Shown in pieces: positions 1-8,576 of a stretch of DNA of 64,000 bases (position 1 is the first letter of the stretch; each line of letters starts with the position of its first letter). The DNA is from an uncultured Eubacterium sp. (GTDB lineage Bacteria; Bacillota; Clostridia; Oscillospirales; Acutalibacteraceae), in the NCBI RefSeq assembly GCF_934561735.1, contig NZ_CAKTGT010000001.1, positions 186,001 to 250,000 on the forward strand, written 5' to 3'. The notes under the pieces are model-generated. The model was not told where the DNA came from. It was given only the letters and a program-made list of their open reading frames with translations, and did no database searches. The position numbers were made by a program, and so were the translations under genes.

Positions 1-11
1 GGGGTGTATCA

Positions 12-1187
12 ATGACAGAATATAAGTTAAAATACGGTTGTAATCCAAATCAAAACCCGGCAAGAATCCATATGGACGGCAAAGAGCTTCCGTTTACCGT
101 TCTCAACGGTGCGGCAGGCTATATCAATTTGCTTGACGCCTTTAATTCATGGCAGCTTGTCAAAGAATTAAAAGAGGCAACAGGACTTCCGAGTGCCGCA
201 AGCTTTAAGCATGTTTCGCCGGCAGGTGCGGCTGTTGCTCAACCGCTTGACGAAGCAGACAGAAAGGTTTGTATGGTTCCCGACGGTCTTGAGCTTTCTC
301 CGATTGCACAGGCTTATGTAAGAGCAAGAAGCACGGACAGACAGTCATCATTCGGCGATTTTGTTGCTCTTTCGGACGAGTGTGACGAATCGATTGCACA
401 GTTCCTTATGAAAGAAGTATCCGACGGTATCATTGCTCCGTCATACAGCGACAAGGCACTTGAACTCCTCAAATCAAAGCGCAGAGGCAACTTCCTCATC
501 ATCCAAATGGACCCTGATTATGTTCCCGAAGAGATGGAAACAAAGCAGGTTTTCGGCATTAAGTTTGAGCAAAAACGCAACAATGCAAAAATCACTATGG
601 ATTTGTTTGACGATATGCCGACAAAGGTTAAGGAAATTCCCGAAATTGCAAAAATCGATTTGCTTATTTCAATGATTACACTCAAATATACACAGTCAAA
701 CTCCGTTGTTTACGCACAGGGCGGTCAAACCCTCGGCGTCGGTGCAGGCCAACAGAGCAGAATTCTCTGCACAAGAATGGCAGGCTCAAAGGCGGATATG
801 CTTTGGCTCAGAAGAAACGAAAAAGTGCTCAATCTTCCGTTTGTTGACGGCATAAGAAAATGCGATGCCGACAACGCAATTGACCTCTACATCTCTGATG
901 ATTACGAGGAACTCCTCAAAGACGGCGTATGGCAGAGATACTTTACCGTTAAGCCTGAACCGTTTACGGCAGAAGAAAAAGCCGCATGGCACGAAAAGAT
1001 GGACAATGTTGCTCTCGGCTCTGATGCATTTTTCCCGTTTGAGGACAATATCGAGCGTGCCGTTAAGTCGGGCGTTAAGTACATCGCACAGCCGGGCGGT
1101 TCGGTAAGAGATGAAAATGTTATTGAATGTTGCGACAAGTACGGCATTGCAATGGCAATGACAGGAATTCGTTTGTTCCATCACTAA
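12..1187 (+). CDS. Stand-alone AICAR transformylase (PurH C-terminal domain only)
   Basis: Transfers a formyl group from 10-formyl-THF to AICAR to give FAICAR, the penultimate step of IMP synthesis, in the cytoplasm. The 391-residue protein corresponds to the AICARFT half of bifunctional PurH. The catalytic Lys-His pair sits in SFKHVSPAG (K66, H67), and GQQSRILCTRMAGSKAD matches the conserved substrate-binding segment. The N-terminal IMP cyclohydrolase domain (about 190 residues in PurH) is absent, and the ATG start sits behind a G-rich stretch (bases 1-4), so this is not an obvious truncation. purA follows 138 bp downstream on the same strand, which places both genes around the IMP branch point. 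The cyclohydrolase step must be encoded elsewhere. The family call is secure; the in vivo partner is unknown. Confidence 0.9.
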   Translation: MTEYKLKYGCNPNQNPARIHMDGKELPFTVLNGAAGYINLLDAFNSWQLVKELKEATGLPSAASFKHVSPAGAAVAQPLDEADRKVCMVPDGLELSPIAQAYVRARSTDRQSSFGDFVALSDECDESIAQFLMKEVSDGIIAPSYSDKALELLKSKRRGNFLIIQMDPDYVPEEMETKQVFGIKFEQKRNNAKITMDLFDDMPTKVKEIPEIAKIDLLISMITLKYTQSNSVVYAQGGQTLGVGAGQQSRILCTRMAGSKADMLWLRRNEKVLNLPFVDGIRKCDADNAIDLYISDDYEELLKDGVWQRYFTVKPEPFTAEEKAAWHEKMDNVALGSDAFFPFEDNIERAVKSGVKYIAQPGGSVRDENVIECCDKYGIAMAMTGIRLFHH

Positions 1188-1197
1188 AATATTTTGC

Positions 1198-1300
1198 GGG
1201 AGGATGATATCCTCCCCTACAAATCAAAACATATATGTATGGCGAACCGGGTTCGCCTAATAACCACGATCCAAACCGTAGGGGCGAACTGTGTTCGCCT
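1198..1300. repeat. Family-1 palindromic repeats, three hairpins
   Basis: Three short inverted repeats fill the gap between the AICARFT gene and purA: GGGAGGATGATATCCTCCC followed by CTAC (1198-1220), GGCGAACCGGGTTCGCC (1241-1257), and CGTAGGGG leading into GCGAACTGTGTTCGC (1277-1300). The spacer between the second and third is the reverse complement of a spacer seen again at 23.48 kb, so the mobile or duplicated unit is larger than one hairpin. Confidence 0.85.
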
Positions 1301-1325
1301 AATATAAATTCTAAGGAGAATAAAA

Positions 1326-2600
1326 ATGGTACGAGCAATAGTAGGCGCCAACTGGGGCGACGAAGGCAAGGGTAAAATCACGGATATGTTCGCTGAAAAG
1401 AGCGACATCGTTATTCGCTTTCAGGGCGGTGCAAACGCAGGTCACACCATCATCAACGAACACGGCAGATTTGCACTTCACTTGATGCCGTCGGGTGTGT
1501 GCTACAATCACACAACCTGCATCATCGGCAACGGTGTTGCACTTGACATCAACAAGTTTATCAACGAGCTTGAAGATGTTAAAAAGGCAGGGCTTAATCC
1601 AAAGCTTCTTGTAAGCGACAGAGCACAAATCCTTATGCCATATCACATTTTACTTGACACATACGAGGAAGAAAGACTCGGCAAAAACGCATTCGGTTCA
1701 ACAAAGAGCGGTATTGCACCTTTCTTCTCGGACAAATATTCAAAAATCGGTATTCAGGTTAACGAGCTTTTTGATGACGAAACTCTCAAGGCAAAGCTCA
1801 AGAACATCTGCACGCTCAAAAACCTCACTCTTGAGCATGTTTACCACAAGCCGCTTCTCAGCGAAGAAGAACTTTACAACACCTGCGTAGAGTACAGAGA
1901 AAAGATTGCACCTTATGTTTGCGACACTCACAAGTACATTGCACAGGCACTCAAAGACGGCAAAAACATTTTGCTTGAAGGTCAGCTCGGCACTCTTAAA
2001 GACCCTGATTTCGGCATTTATCCTATGGTTACATCTTCATCAACACTTGCAGGCTACGGCTGTGTAGGTGCCGGAATTCCGCCTCACGAGGTTAAGGACA
2101 TTGTTGTTGTAACAAAGGCTTATTCTTCTGCTGTAGGTGCAGGCGAATTTGTATCCGAAATTTTCGGCGACGAGGCTCAGGAACTCCGTATCCACGGCGG
2201 CGACAAGGGCGAATTCGGTGCAACAACAGGCAGACCGAGAAGAGTAGGTTGGTTTGACTGCGTTGCTTCTCGCTACGGCATTGAATGTCAGGGTGCAACA
2301 CAGGTTGTTATGACCGCTCTCGACTGCCTCTCATATCTTGAAGAAATCAAGGTTTGCGTTGGCTACGACATTGACGGCGAAGTAACAAAAGACTTCCCGA
2401 CAACATCTGTGCTCAAAAAGGCAAAGCCGGTGTTCAAAACCCTTAAAGGCTGGCACTGCGACATCAGGGGCATCAAGGAATTTGACAAGCTCCCTAAGGA
2501 AGCACAGGACTATGTTCTCTTTGTTGAAAACGAACTCGGCCACAAGATTAATATGGTATCAAACGGCCCTGAAAGAGAAGCAATCATCTACAGAGATTAA
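1326..2600 (+). CDS. purA: Adenylosuccinate synthetase
   Basis: Converts IMP, aspartate and GTP to adenylosuccinate, the first committed step to AMP. The 424-residue length is normal for the family. The N-terminal P-loop-like GDEGKGK (residues 11-17) includes the catalytic Asp (D12), and NAGHT carries the catalytic His (H40). The C-terminal half has the conserved GGDKGEFGATTGRPRRVGW segment that binds IMP and GTP. An AAGGAG ribosome site lies about 8 bases before the ATG. The gene follows the AICARFT gene in the same direction, and a hairpin terminator after 2651 ends the unit. Nothing unusual is visible in the protein. Confidence 0.97.
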   Translation: MVRAIVGANWGDEGKGKITDMFAEKSDIVIRFQGGANAGHTIINEHGRFALHLMPSGVCYNHTTCIIGNGVALDINKFINELEDVKKAGLNPKLLVSDRAQILMPYHILLDTYEEERLGKNAFGSTKSGIAPFFSDKYSKIGIQVNELFDDETLKAKLKNICTLKNLTLEHVYHKPLLSEEELYNTCVEYREKIAPYVCDTHKYIAQALKDGKNILLEGQLGTLKDPDFGIYPMVTSSSTLAGYGCVGAGIPPHEVKDIVVVTKAYSSAVGAGEFVSEIFGDEAQELRIHGGDKGEFGATTGRPRRVGWFDCVASRYGIECQGATQVVMTALDCLSYLEEIKVCVGYDIDGEVTKDFPTTSVLKKAKPVFKTLKGWHCDIRGIKEFDKLPKEAQDYVLFVENELGHKINMVSNGPEREAIIYRD

Positions 2601-2613
2601 AAATTTAATATTT

Positions 2614-2637
2614 CGTAGGGGCGAACTGTGTTCGCCT
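2614..2637. repeat. Family-1 palindromic repeat
   Basis: CGTAGGGGCGAACTGTG followed by TTCGCC, 14 bases past the purA stop. It is the same hairpin as the one at 1277-1300. Confidence 0.85.
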
Positions 2638-2650
2638 CTTTTTTATAATA

Positions 2651-2678
2651 AAAACCCTATCCGAACGGAAAGGGTTTT
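2651..2678. terminator. Bidirectional intrinsic terminator (purA / hepT)
   Basis: Stem AAAACCCT/AGGGTTTT with an inner TCCG/CGGA extension. A-tracts and T-tracts on both sides let it serve purA on the plus strand and the convergent hepT on the minus strand. Confidence 0.8.
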
Positions 2679-2683
2679 TATTG

Positions 2684-3019
2684 CTATATTAATTTTTTGA
2701 CATCGTTCACAAATTCTTCCATCTCGTTAAAAATCACATCAACGATAATGCTCCAATTTATGCCCTCATAATCGTGAACAAGGCGGTGACGCAAACCCGA
2801 CACAACGCTCCAAATAATTTGAGGATGTTGTTTTTTTGTTTCTTCACTGATTTTGTACACTTGCTCGCCTATATTGTAAAGAGGTGTTGTAACCGCCCAT
2901 TGCGAAAACTCATCATCAAGCAATTGCTCTTTGGTGATTGAATGTTCGTCAATCTGTCTTTTCAACGCTTCCCAAGTGGAAACAATTTTTTTAATTCTTT
3001 CTGTGTCAGACTTTTTCAT
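2684..3019 (-). CDS. hepT: HepT-like HEPN ribonuclease toxin
   Basis: HEPN-domain (DUF86) toxin of a type VII HEPN/MNT toxin-antitoxin pair, predicted RNase. The 111-residue protein carries the catalytic RX4HXY motif as RHRLVHDY (R77, H82, Y84). It begins inside the last codons of the upstream nucleotidyltransferase gene: the ATGA overlap means the two are translationally coupled. In characterised HepT/MntA systems the nucleotidyltransferase adds AMP to the tyrosine of this motif and silences the RNase; all residues needed for that are present here. Whether this chromosomal copy acts in phage defence or stabilisation cannot be told from the sequence. Confidence 0.88.
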   Translation of the reverse strand: MKKSDTERIKKIVSTWEALKRQIDEHSITKEQLLDDEFSQWAVTTPLYNIGEQVYKISEETKKQHPQIIWSVVSGLRHRLVHDYEGINWSIIVDVIFNEMEEFVNDVKKLI

Positions 3020-3303
3020 GCAATCTTGATTCCTTCTTTAATAACATTGTCATAAAACGGTGTAGATTTGTCTATCTCGCAAATTTCAAATGCGTCAACA
3101 TCCTTGCCCGTAAGTTGTCGCAAATCCTCGGCAAAGGCAAAAATATTATATTTTTTAAATCCGTCACCGCCAAAAACAACAACATCAACATCCGAATTTT
3201 CGGTTTCTTCGCCCCTTGCATATGAGCCGAAAAGGAGCGCATATTCCGCATTATATTTTACAAGCAGTTGTCTGATTTGATTTTCTATTTCTGTTTTTGT
3301 CAT
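3016..3303 (-). CDS. mntA: MntA-like nucleotidyltransferase antitoxin
   Basis: Minimal nucleotidyltransferase, antitoxin of the HEPN/MNT pair. The 95-residue protein has the complete GSX10DXD active site: G26-S27 followed by D38 and D40 in LFGSYARGEE...SDVDVVV. The frame is open for 13 codons further upstream, but the ATG at 3303 is chosen because AAAGGAG precedes it at correct spacing and because family members begin a few residues before the helix leading to LFGS. It is the first gene of the pair; its stop overlaps the hepT start by four bases. Confidence 0.87.
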   Translation of the reverse strand: MTKTEIENQIRQLLVKYNAEYALLFGSYARGEETENSDVDVVVFGGDGFKKYNIFAFAEDLRQLTGKDVDAFEICEIDKSTPFYDNVIKEGIKIA

Positions 3304-3395
3304 AAAATCGCTCCTTTCTTTTTCTAATATTATTATACACAAACACCAAAGCTAAATCAACACAATTTCTGTCAGCGGATATTTCCATTTTCTTG

Positions 3396-3424
3396 TTGAA
3401 AAGTGCAAAGGTAATATATATAAT
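3396..3424 (+). promoter_or_regulatory. Sigma-A-type promoter for the ClC gene
   Basis: TTGAAA (3396-3401), a 17-base spacer and TATAAT (3419-3424). The predicted transcription start, about 7 bases on, falls almost on the ATG at 3432. Confidence 0.7.
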
Positions 3425-3431
3425 AGTAAGT

Positions 3432-5021
3432 ATGAGAGAACAAAAGAAGTTAAACACAATCAGGAAAATTAAATCAAAAAACAGCGAAGCCTTCTTTCTT
3501 GTTATAAGAGGGCTTGAAGTAGGCTTGTTTGCCGGACTTGTTGCCGTGCTGTACAGATATATGCTGTCCGTTGCGGAGGACGGACTCAACAAAGTTTTAA
3601 CATTTATCCACGGCAGTTGGTGGAAAATCGCAATATGGTTTGGCATTTTGTGGCTTATCGGCACATTTGTTTGCTACATCATCAAGTGGGAGCCGGCTTC
3701 GGGCGGTTCGGGCATTCCGCAGGTTACGGGCGAAGTTAAAGGCAGAATGTCGCCGTCGTGGTGGAAGGTGCTTGTTGCAAAACTCATCGGCGGTACAGCC
3801 TCGGTATTTGCGGGACTTTCGCTCGGCAGAGAGGGTCCGAGTGTTCAGCTTGGCGGTATGGCGGCAAAGGGCATTGCAAAAATCACAAAAGCAGACAAAA
3901 CCACCGAGCTCCGTATGATTTCGTGCGGTGCAGGTGCAGGTATGGCGGCGGCATTTAACGCTCCGCTTGCCGGAATTATGTTTGTGCTTGAAGAAATACA
4001 TCACTCGTTTGACAAAAACATTCTTTGCATGGGCATTGTGGCAACCGTTGTTGCCGACTATGTGTCAAAGCTGTTTTTCGGTCAAAGCACAATTTTCAGC
4101 TACGACACGGTTAATTTTCCGCTGAAATACTACTGGATTTTGATTTTACTGGGCATAATTATCGGTCTTTCAGGCGTAGGATATACCAAAATTATGCTCA
4201 AATTGCAAGACTCCTTTAAGGCGATAAAAAAAGTTCCCAACACCGTCAAGCTTCCGCTTGTTTTCGTTTTCAGCGGAGTTGTGGGACTTGTCTGCCCGCA
4301 GGTGCTTTGCGGCGGTCACTCAATGGTTGAGTTTTTGATGAATGAAAAGCCGGGATTCGGCGTTATGTTCGGACTGTTGGTTGCAAAATTTTTGTTTGGT
4401 GCAATCTGTTTTGCGTGCGGTGCACCGGGCGGAACGCTTTATCCTCTGTGTATTTTGGGTACATATCTCGGTGCGGCTTTCGGCTCAATAGCACTTCAAA
4501 TCACAGGACTTCCGGACGGACTTTGGCAGGAATTTGCCGTTATCGGCATGGCAGGATTTTTCTCTGCAACCATCAAAAGCCCGATTACAGGCGTTGTTTT
4601 GGTGTTTGAACTTACGGGTAATATGAACAACATTTTGCCGCTTGTAACGGTTGCACTGATAAGCTATGCGGTGTCTAACCTTTTGGGCAGCGAACCGGTA
4701 TATGAAGCACTCCTTGCAAGGATTTCCGCACCGACAAGCGAGGAACAGGGCGGCGAAATTTCAAAAAGAGAAAAAATCATCAAATCATTTGTTATCCCGA
4801 CGGGAAGCGACCTTACCGACAAAAAAATCAAAGACATTGATTGGGGCAGGCACGCTCTTATCATCACGGTTGAACGAGGCGAGGACAGCATAACCCCTAA
4901 CGGAGATGTTGTGCTGAAAGCCGGGGACGAAATAGTATTTTTGGTGTCGCAAAGGCGACTTGCAAAAACAAGCGAACATCTTGAAGAACTGTTTGAAGAC
5001 CGGTACAAACCGTCAACATAA
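3432..5021 (+). CDS. ClC-family chloride channel/transporter with C-terminal TrkA-C domain
   Basis: Integral membrane anion channel or H+/Cl- exchanger. Residues 19-430 form the ClC bundle with the signature motifs GSGIP (92-96) and GREGP (132-136, gating Glu at 134) and the later GGTLYP filter segment. The last roughly 80 residues form a TrkA-C (RCK-C) domain that usually binds a small ligand or nucleotide. The ATG at 3432 is chosen over an upstream frame extension because the promoter -10 box overlaps that extension. No ribosome site precedes it, and the predicted transcript starts at or next to the ATG, so the mRNA may be leaderless. The GH3 glucosidase follows after 17 bp with a good ribosome site and is probably co-transcribed. 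Confidence 0.92.
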   Translation: MREQKKLNTIRKIKSKNSEAFFLVIRGLEVGLFAGLVAVLYRYMLSVAEDGLNKVLTFIHGSWWKIAIWFGILWLIGTFVCYIIKWEPASGGSGIPQVTGEVKGRMSPSWWKVLVAKLIGGTASVFAGLSLGREGPSVQLGGMAAKGIAKITKADKTTELRMISCGAGAGMAAAFNAPLAGIMFVLEEIHHSFDKNILCMGIVATVVADYVSKLFFGQSTIFSYDTVNFPLKYYWILILLGIIIGLSGVGYTKIMLKLQDSFKAIKKVPNTVKLPLVFVFSGVVGLVCPQVLCGGHSMVEFLMNEKPGFGVMFGLLVAKFLFGAICFACGAPGGTLYPLCILGTYLGAAFGSIALQITGLPDGLWQEFAVIGMAGFFSATIKSPITGVVLVFELTGNMNNILPLVTVALISYAVSNLLGSEPVYEALLARISAPTSEEQGGEISKREKIIKSFVIPTGSDLTDKKIKDIDWGRHALIITVERGEDSITPNGDVVLKAGDEIVFLVSQRRLAKTSEHLEELFEDRYKPST

Positions 5022-5038
5022 GCACAAGGAGATGCACT

Positions 5039-7459
5039 ATGACTTTTAAGGACAAATTCAACGACAAAATCGGAAAAATCGTTACAAAATTCACATCTGT
5101 TTCGCAAGACGAAAACGGAAATGCCGATGTTGAAAAAACAATCACCGACGGTATGCCGAAACTTGCCCGTCAGGCGGCGGCAGAAGGTGCTGTTTTGTTG
5201 AAAAACGACAATGTTTTGCCGCTTAAAGAGGGTACAACCGTGTCACTTTTCGGCAGAACATACAAAGATTACTTTTTTGTAGGCTACGGAAGCGGCGGTG
5301 ATGTCATCAGACCGTACAACATTGACATTGCCGAGGGCATAGAAAACTGCGACAAGCTGAACCTTAATTATACGCTCCACAACATCTATACGGAATGGCG
5401 TGAAAAAAATCCCGTATCGCACGGTTACTGGGCACATTGGCCGCTGAGATATTGGGAAATGCCGCTCAGCGATGAAACAGTTAAAAACGCCTGTGCAAAC
5501 AGCGATGTTGCGGTGGTTACAATCGGCCGTTCATCGGGCGAGGACAGAGATTGCGACCTTGAAAACGGCAGTTATTTTCTTCACGATGAAGAAATCGAAA
5601 TGCTCGACCTTGTAACATCTTATTTTGAAAAAGTTGTTGTTCTGCTCAATGTGGGCAACATCATTGATATGAGCTGGGTTAAGCACTACGGCGACAAAAT
5701 CGGTGCGGTAATGTATGTTTGGCAAGGCGGAATGGAAAGCGGCAATGCCGTTGCCGACCTGCTTTGCGGCAATGTTAACCCAAGCGGAAAACTCACCGAC
5801 ACCATTGCAAGAAACTACTATGATTATCCGTCATCGGCACAATTCGGCAACAAAAAAGCAAACGAATACACCGAGGATATTTTTGTAGGTTACAGATATT
5901 TTGAGAGCTTTGCCAAGGAAAAGGTGCTTTATCCTTTCGGCTTCGGCTTGAGCTACACAACCTTTGACATCAAGTGCGACAAAGCAAAAGCAAACGGCAA
6001 CGGCTTTGATTTTGAATTTACCGTTACAAACACGGGCGACTTTGCCGGCAAAGAAACCGTTCAGCTTTACCTCAACAAGCCTTGCGGAAAGCTCGGTAAC
6101 CCGAAAAGAGAGCTTGTCGGCTTTGCAAAAACCGAACTCATCGAGCCAAACGGCAGTCAAAAAGTGACTATGAGCGTTGATATGTATCAGCTGACATCAT
6201 ACGACGACTGCGGCTCAACAAACAACGCAAGTTCGTATGTAACCCAAAAAGGCGAATACGATTTTTATGCCGGAAACAGTGTCAGGTCTGCCGAAAAAGT
6301 GTTTACATATTATCAGGAAAACACCGAGGTTTGGGAACAGTTGAAGCAAGTTTGTGCACCTAAAACGAACTTTCTTGTTTGGCGTGCGGAAGAAAAGCAC
6401 GGCAATTACTTCCTAAGCACAAAAACGGTTGCAAAGGAAAAATACGACCTTGCAACAAGAATACTCAACAATCTCCCTGCCGACATTGAGCAAACGGGCG
6501 ACAAAGGAATTAAACTCCAAGATGTAAAAGACGGCAAGGCAACACTTGACGAATTTGTGGCACAGCTTGACAATGTTGAACTTGAAGCAATCACAAGAGG
6601 CGACTACAAAATGAACTCGCCGCTCGGTGCAAAAGGCAACGCCGGCGCATACGGCGGTGTGCTTGAAAGTCTGCGTGAAAAAGGCATTAAGCCGATTATC
6701 ACAACAGATGGCCCGTCGGGAATAAGAATTTTATCGTGCTGCTCACTTTTGCCTATCGGCACGCTTCTTGCCTGCACATTTGATACAAAACTTGTTGAAA
6801 AGCTGTATTCAATCATTGCAAAAGAAATGAAAGAAAAGGGCAGCGATGTGCTCCTTGCTCCGGGTATGAATATCCACAGAAATCCGCTTTGCGGCAGAAA
6901 CTTTGAATATTTCTCCGAAGACCCGTATGTAAGCGGCAAAATGGGTGCGGCTTGCGTAAGGGGTATTCAGTCGCTCGGCGGTTCTGCGTGTCCAAAGCAC
7001 TTTGCGTGCAACAATCAGGAACTTGCTCGCACCACAAACGATTCACAAGTCAGCGAGCGTGCACTGCGTGAAATCTACCTCAAAGCGTTTGAAATCTGCA
7101 TAAAAGAGGCTCACCCAAAAAATATTATGACTTCATACAACAAAATAAACGGTGTGTGGAGCCATTACAACTACGACACCTGCGTAACCGTTTTGCGTAA
7201 CGAATGGGGTTACGAGGGCAATGTTATGACCGACTGGTGGATGCACCCGTCAAAGAGCATTGAATTCCCTAAAATGCGTGACCAGGCATACAGAGTGAGA
7301 AGCGGCGTAAATGTGCTTATGCCGGGCGGTGAAAGAGTTACAAACGGCAAGCCGGACGGAACATTGTTTGCCACCCTCGGCAAACCGTTTGGCATCACTG
7401 TCGGTGAGGTTCAACAAAGTGCAAAATGGGTACTCAAATCCGTTATGGAGATTGAATAA
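5039..7459 (+). CDS. GH3 beta-glucosidase with permuted domain order, cytoplasmic
   Basis: Glycoside hydrolase family 3 enzyme, probably cleaving imported beta-glucosides or cello-oligosaccharides in the cytoplasm, since no signal peptide is present. The domains are in reversed order. The (alpha/beta)6 sandwich domain comes first (residues 25-290, with GRSSGEDRD and GNVNPSGKLTDT). A fibronectin-like domain follows at about 300-420. The TIM-barrel domain that is normally N-terminal lies at about 545-760. The nucleophile is Asp732 in VMTDWW; GRNFEYFSEDP and CPKHFACNNQE are the conserved barrel motifs. The same inverted order is known for the Ruminococcus albus enzyme. AAGGAG lies before the ATG, and the gene is 17 bp behind the ClC gene. 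Substrate specificity is not determinable here. Confidence 0.92.
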   Translation: MTFKDKFNDKIGKIVTKFTSVSQDENGNADVEKTITDGMPKLARQAAAEGAVLLKNDNVLPLKEGTTVSLFGRTYKDYFFVGYGSGGDVIRPYNIDIAEGIENCDKLNLNYTLHNIYTEWREKNPVSHGYWAHWPLRYWEMPLSDETVKNACANSDVAVVTIGRSSGEDRDCDLENGSYFLHDEEIEMLDLVTSYFEKVVVLLNVGNIIDMSWVKHYGDKIGAVMYVWQGGMESGNAVADLLCGNVNPSGKLTDTIARNYYDYPSSAQFGNKKANEYTEDIFVGYRYFESFAKEKVLYPFGFGLSYTTFDIKCDKAKANGNGFDFEFTVTNTGDFAGKETVQLYLNKPCGKLGNPKRELVGFAKTELIEPNGSQKVTMSVDMYQLTSYDDCGSTNNASSYVTQKGEYDFYAGNSVRSAEKVFTYYQENTEVWEQLKQVCAPKTNFLVWRAEEKHGNYFLSTKTVAKEKYDLATRILNNLPADIEQTGDKGIKLQDVKDGKATLDEFVAQLDNVELEAITRGDYKMNSPLGAKGNAGAYGGVLESLREKGIKPIITTDGPSGIRILSCCSLLPIGTLLACTFDTKLVEKLYSIIAKEMKEKGSDVLLAPGMNIHRNPLCGRNFEYFSEDPYVSGKMGAACVRGIQSLGGSACPKHFACNNQELARTTNDSQVSERALREIYLKAFEICIKEAHPKNIMTSYNKINGVWSHYNYDTCVTVLRNEWGYEGNVMTDWWMHPSKSIEFPKMRDQAYRVRSGVNVLMPGGERVTNGKPDGTLFATLGKPFGITVGEVQQSAKWVLKSVMEIE

Positions 7460-7474
7460 CAGCGTATATTGTGT

Positions 7475-7530
7475 CGGGCGGATAATATCCGCCCCTACGG
7501 TAATCGTAGGGGAAGATACCATCTTCCCGC
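7475..7530. repeat. Family-1 palindromic repeats, two hairpins
   Basis: GGGCGGATAATATCCGCCC followed by CTACGG (7475-7500) and CGTAGGGG leading into GAAGATACCATCTTC (7505-7530). The conserved arms face each other, and the two palindromic cores differ completely. Confidence 0.85.
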
Positions 7531-7586
7531 AAACAATTAAAATTTACCGTATTTTAGGTGCTTTATCGGCAGTCTACAAAAAAAGG

Positions 7587-7615
7587 TTGATATTTATATA
7601 ACAATGTATTATACT
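7587..7615 (+). promoter_or_regulatory. Sigma-A-type promoter for fba
   Basis: TTGATA (7587-7592), a 17-base spacer and TATACT (7610-7615), about 45 bases of leader before the ATG at 7669. Confidence 0.75.
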
Positions 7616-7668
7616 ATTGATGAATGAGTAGGAATACTCAAATTTTAACAATATAGGAGAGTAAAATT

Positions 7669-8532
7669 ATGTTAGTTTCCGCTACAGAAATGCTTAAAAA
7701 AGCAAAAGAAGGCCACTATGCAGTTGGTCAGTTCAATATTAACAACCTTGAATGGACAAAGTCTATTCTTCTCACTGCACAGGAACTCAACAGCCCTGTT
7801 ATTTTGGGTGTATCAGAGGGTGCAGGCAAATATATGACAGGCTTTAAAACCGTTGCGGCTATGGTAAAGGCTATGGATGAAGAACTCGGTATCACAGTAC
7901 CTGTTGCACTTCACCTTGACCACGGCACATACGAAGGCTGCTACAAGTGCATCAAGGCAGGCTTTACATCAATTATGTTTGACGGCTCACACTATCCAAT
8001 CGAGGAAAATGTTGCAAAGACAACAGAACTTGTAAATGTTGCTCACAACCTCGGTCTTTCTATCGAAGCAGAAGTAGGTTCAATCGGTGGTGAAGAAGAC
8101 GGCGTTATCGGTGCCGGCGAATGTGCTGACCCTAACGAATGCAAGATGATTGCAGACCTCGGCGTTGATATGCTTGCTGCAGGTATCGGCAACATCCACG
8201 GTAAGTACCCTGCAAACTGGGCAGGTCTTTCATTTGAAACACTTGACGCTGTTCAGCAAAAGACAGGTGTTATGCCACTCGTTCTTCACGGCGGTACAGG
8301 TATTCCTGACGATATGATTAAGAAGGCTATCGACCTCGGCGTATCAAAGATTAATGTAAACACAGAATGCCAGCTTGTATTCCAGGAAGCAACCCGTGCT
8401 TACATCGAAGCAGGCAAGGACTTAGAAGGCAAGGGCTTTGACCCTCGTAAACTCCTCGCTCCGGGCGCACAGGCTATCTGCGACAAGGTTAAGGAAAAGA
8501 TGGAACTCTTCGGTTCTGTAAACAAGGCATAA
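7669..8532 (+). CDS. fba: Class II fructose-1,6-bisphosphate aldolase
   Basis: Zinc-dependent aldolase of glycolysis and gluconeogenesis, splitting fructose-1,6-bisphosphate to DHAP and glyceraldehyde-3-phosphate. The 287 residues match the short class II form. HLDHGTYEGC carries the catalytic Asp and a zinc His, EAEVGSIGGEEDG follows, and GNIHGKYP and LVLHGGTGIPDD supply the other zinc and phosphate-binding residues. It is monocistronic: its own promoter lies upstream and a strong terminator lies directly after the stop. Codon use is biased toward a small codon set, as for BmpA-like and PpdK genes in this window, which suggests high expression. AGGAGAG is the ribosome site. Confidence 0.95.
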   Translation: MLVSATEMLKKAKEGHYAVGQFNINNLEWTKSILLTAQELNSPVILGVSEGAGKYMTGFKTVAAMVKAMDEELGITVPVALHLDHGTYEGCYKCIKAGFTSIMFDGSHYPIEENVAKTTELVNVAHNLGLSIEAEVGSIGGEEDGVIGAGECADPNECKMIADLGVDMLAAGIGNIHGKYPANWAGLSFETLDAVQQKTGVMPLVLHGGTGIPDDMIKKAIDLGVSKINVNTECQLVFQEATRAYIEAGKDLEGKGFDPRKLLAPGAQAICDKVKEKMELFGSVNKA

Positions 8533-8544
8533 GTTTAAAATTGC

Positions 8545-8576
8545 AAAGCCTCCTCTTTTTTGAGGAGGCTTTTTTT
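8545..8576. terminator. Strong intrinsic terminator after fba
   Basis: Stem AAAGCCTCCTC/GAGGAGGCTTT with a run of T on the plus strand. The 3-prime end touches the stop codon of the convergent small gene, so it may serve both. Confidence 0.88.
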
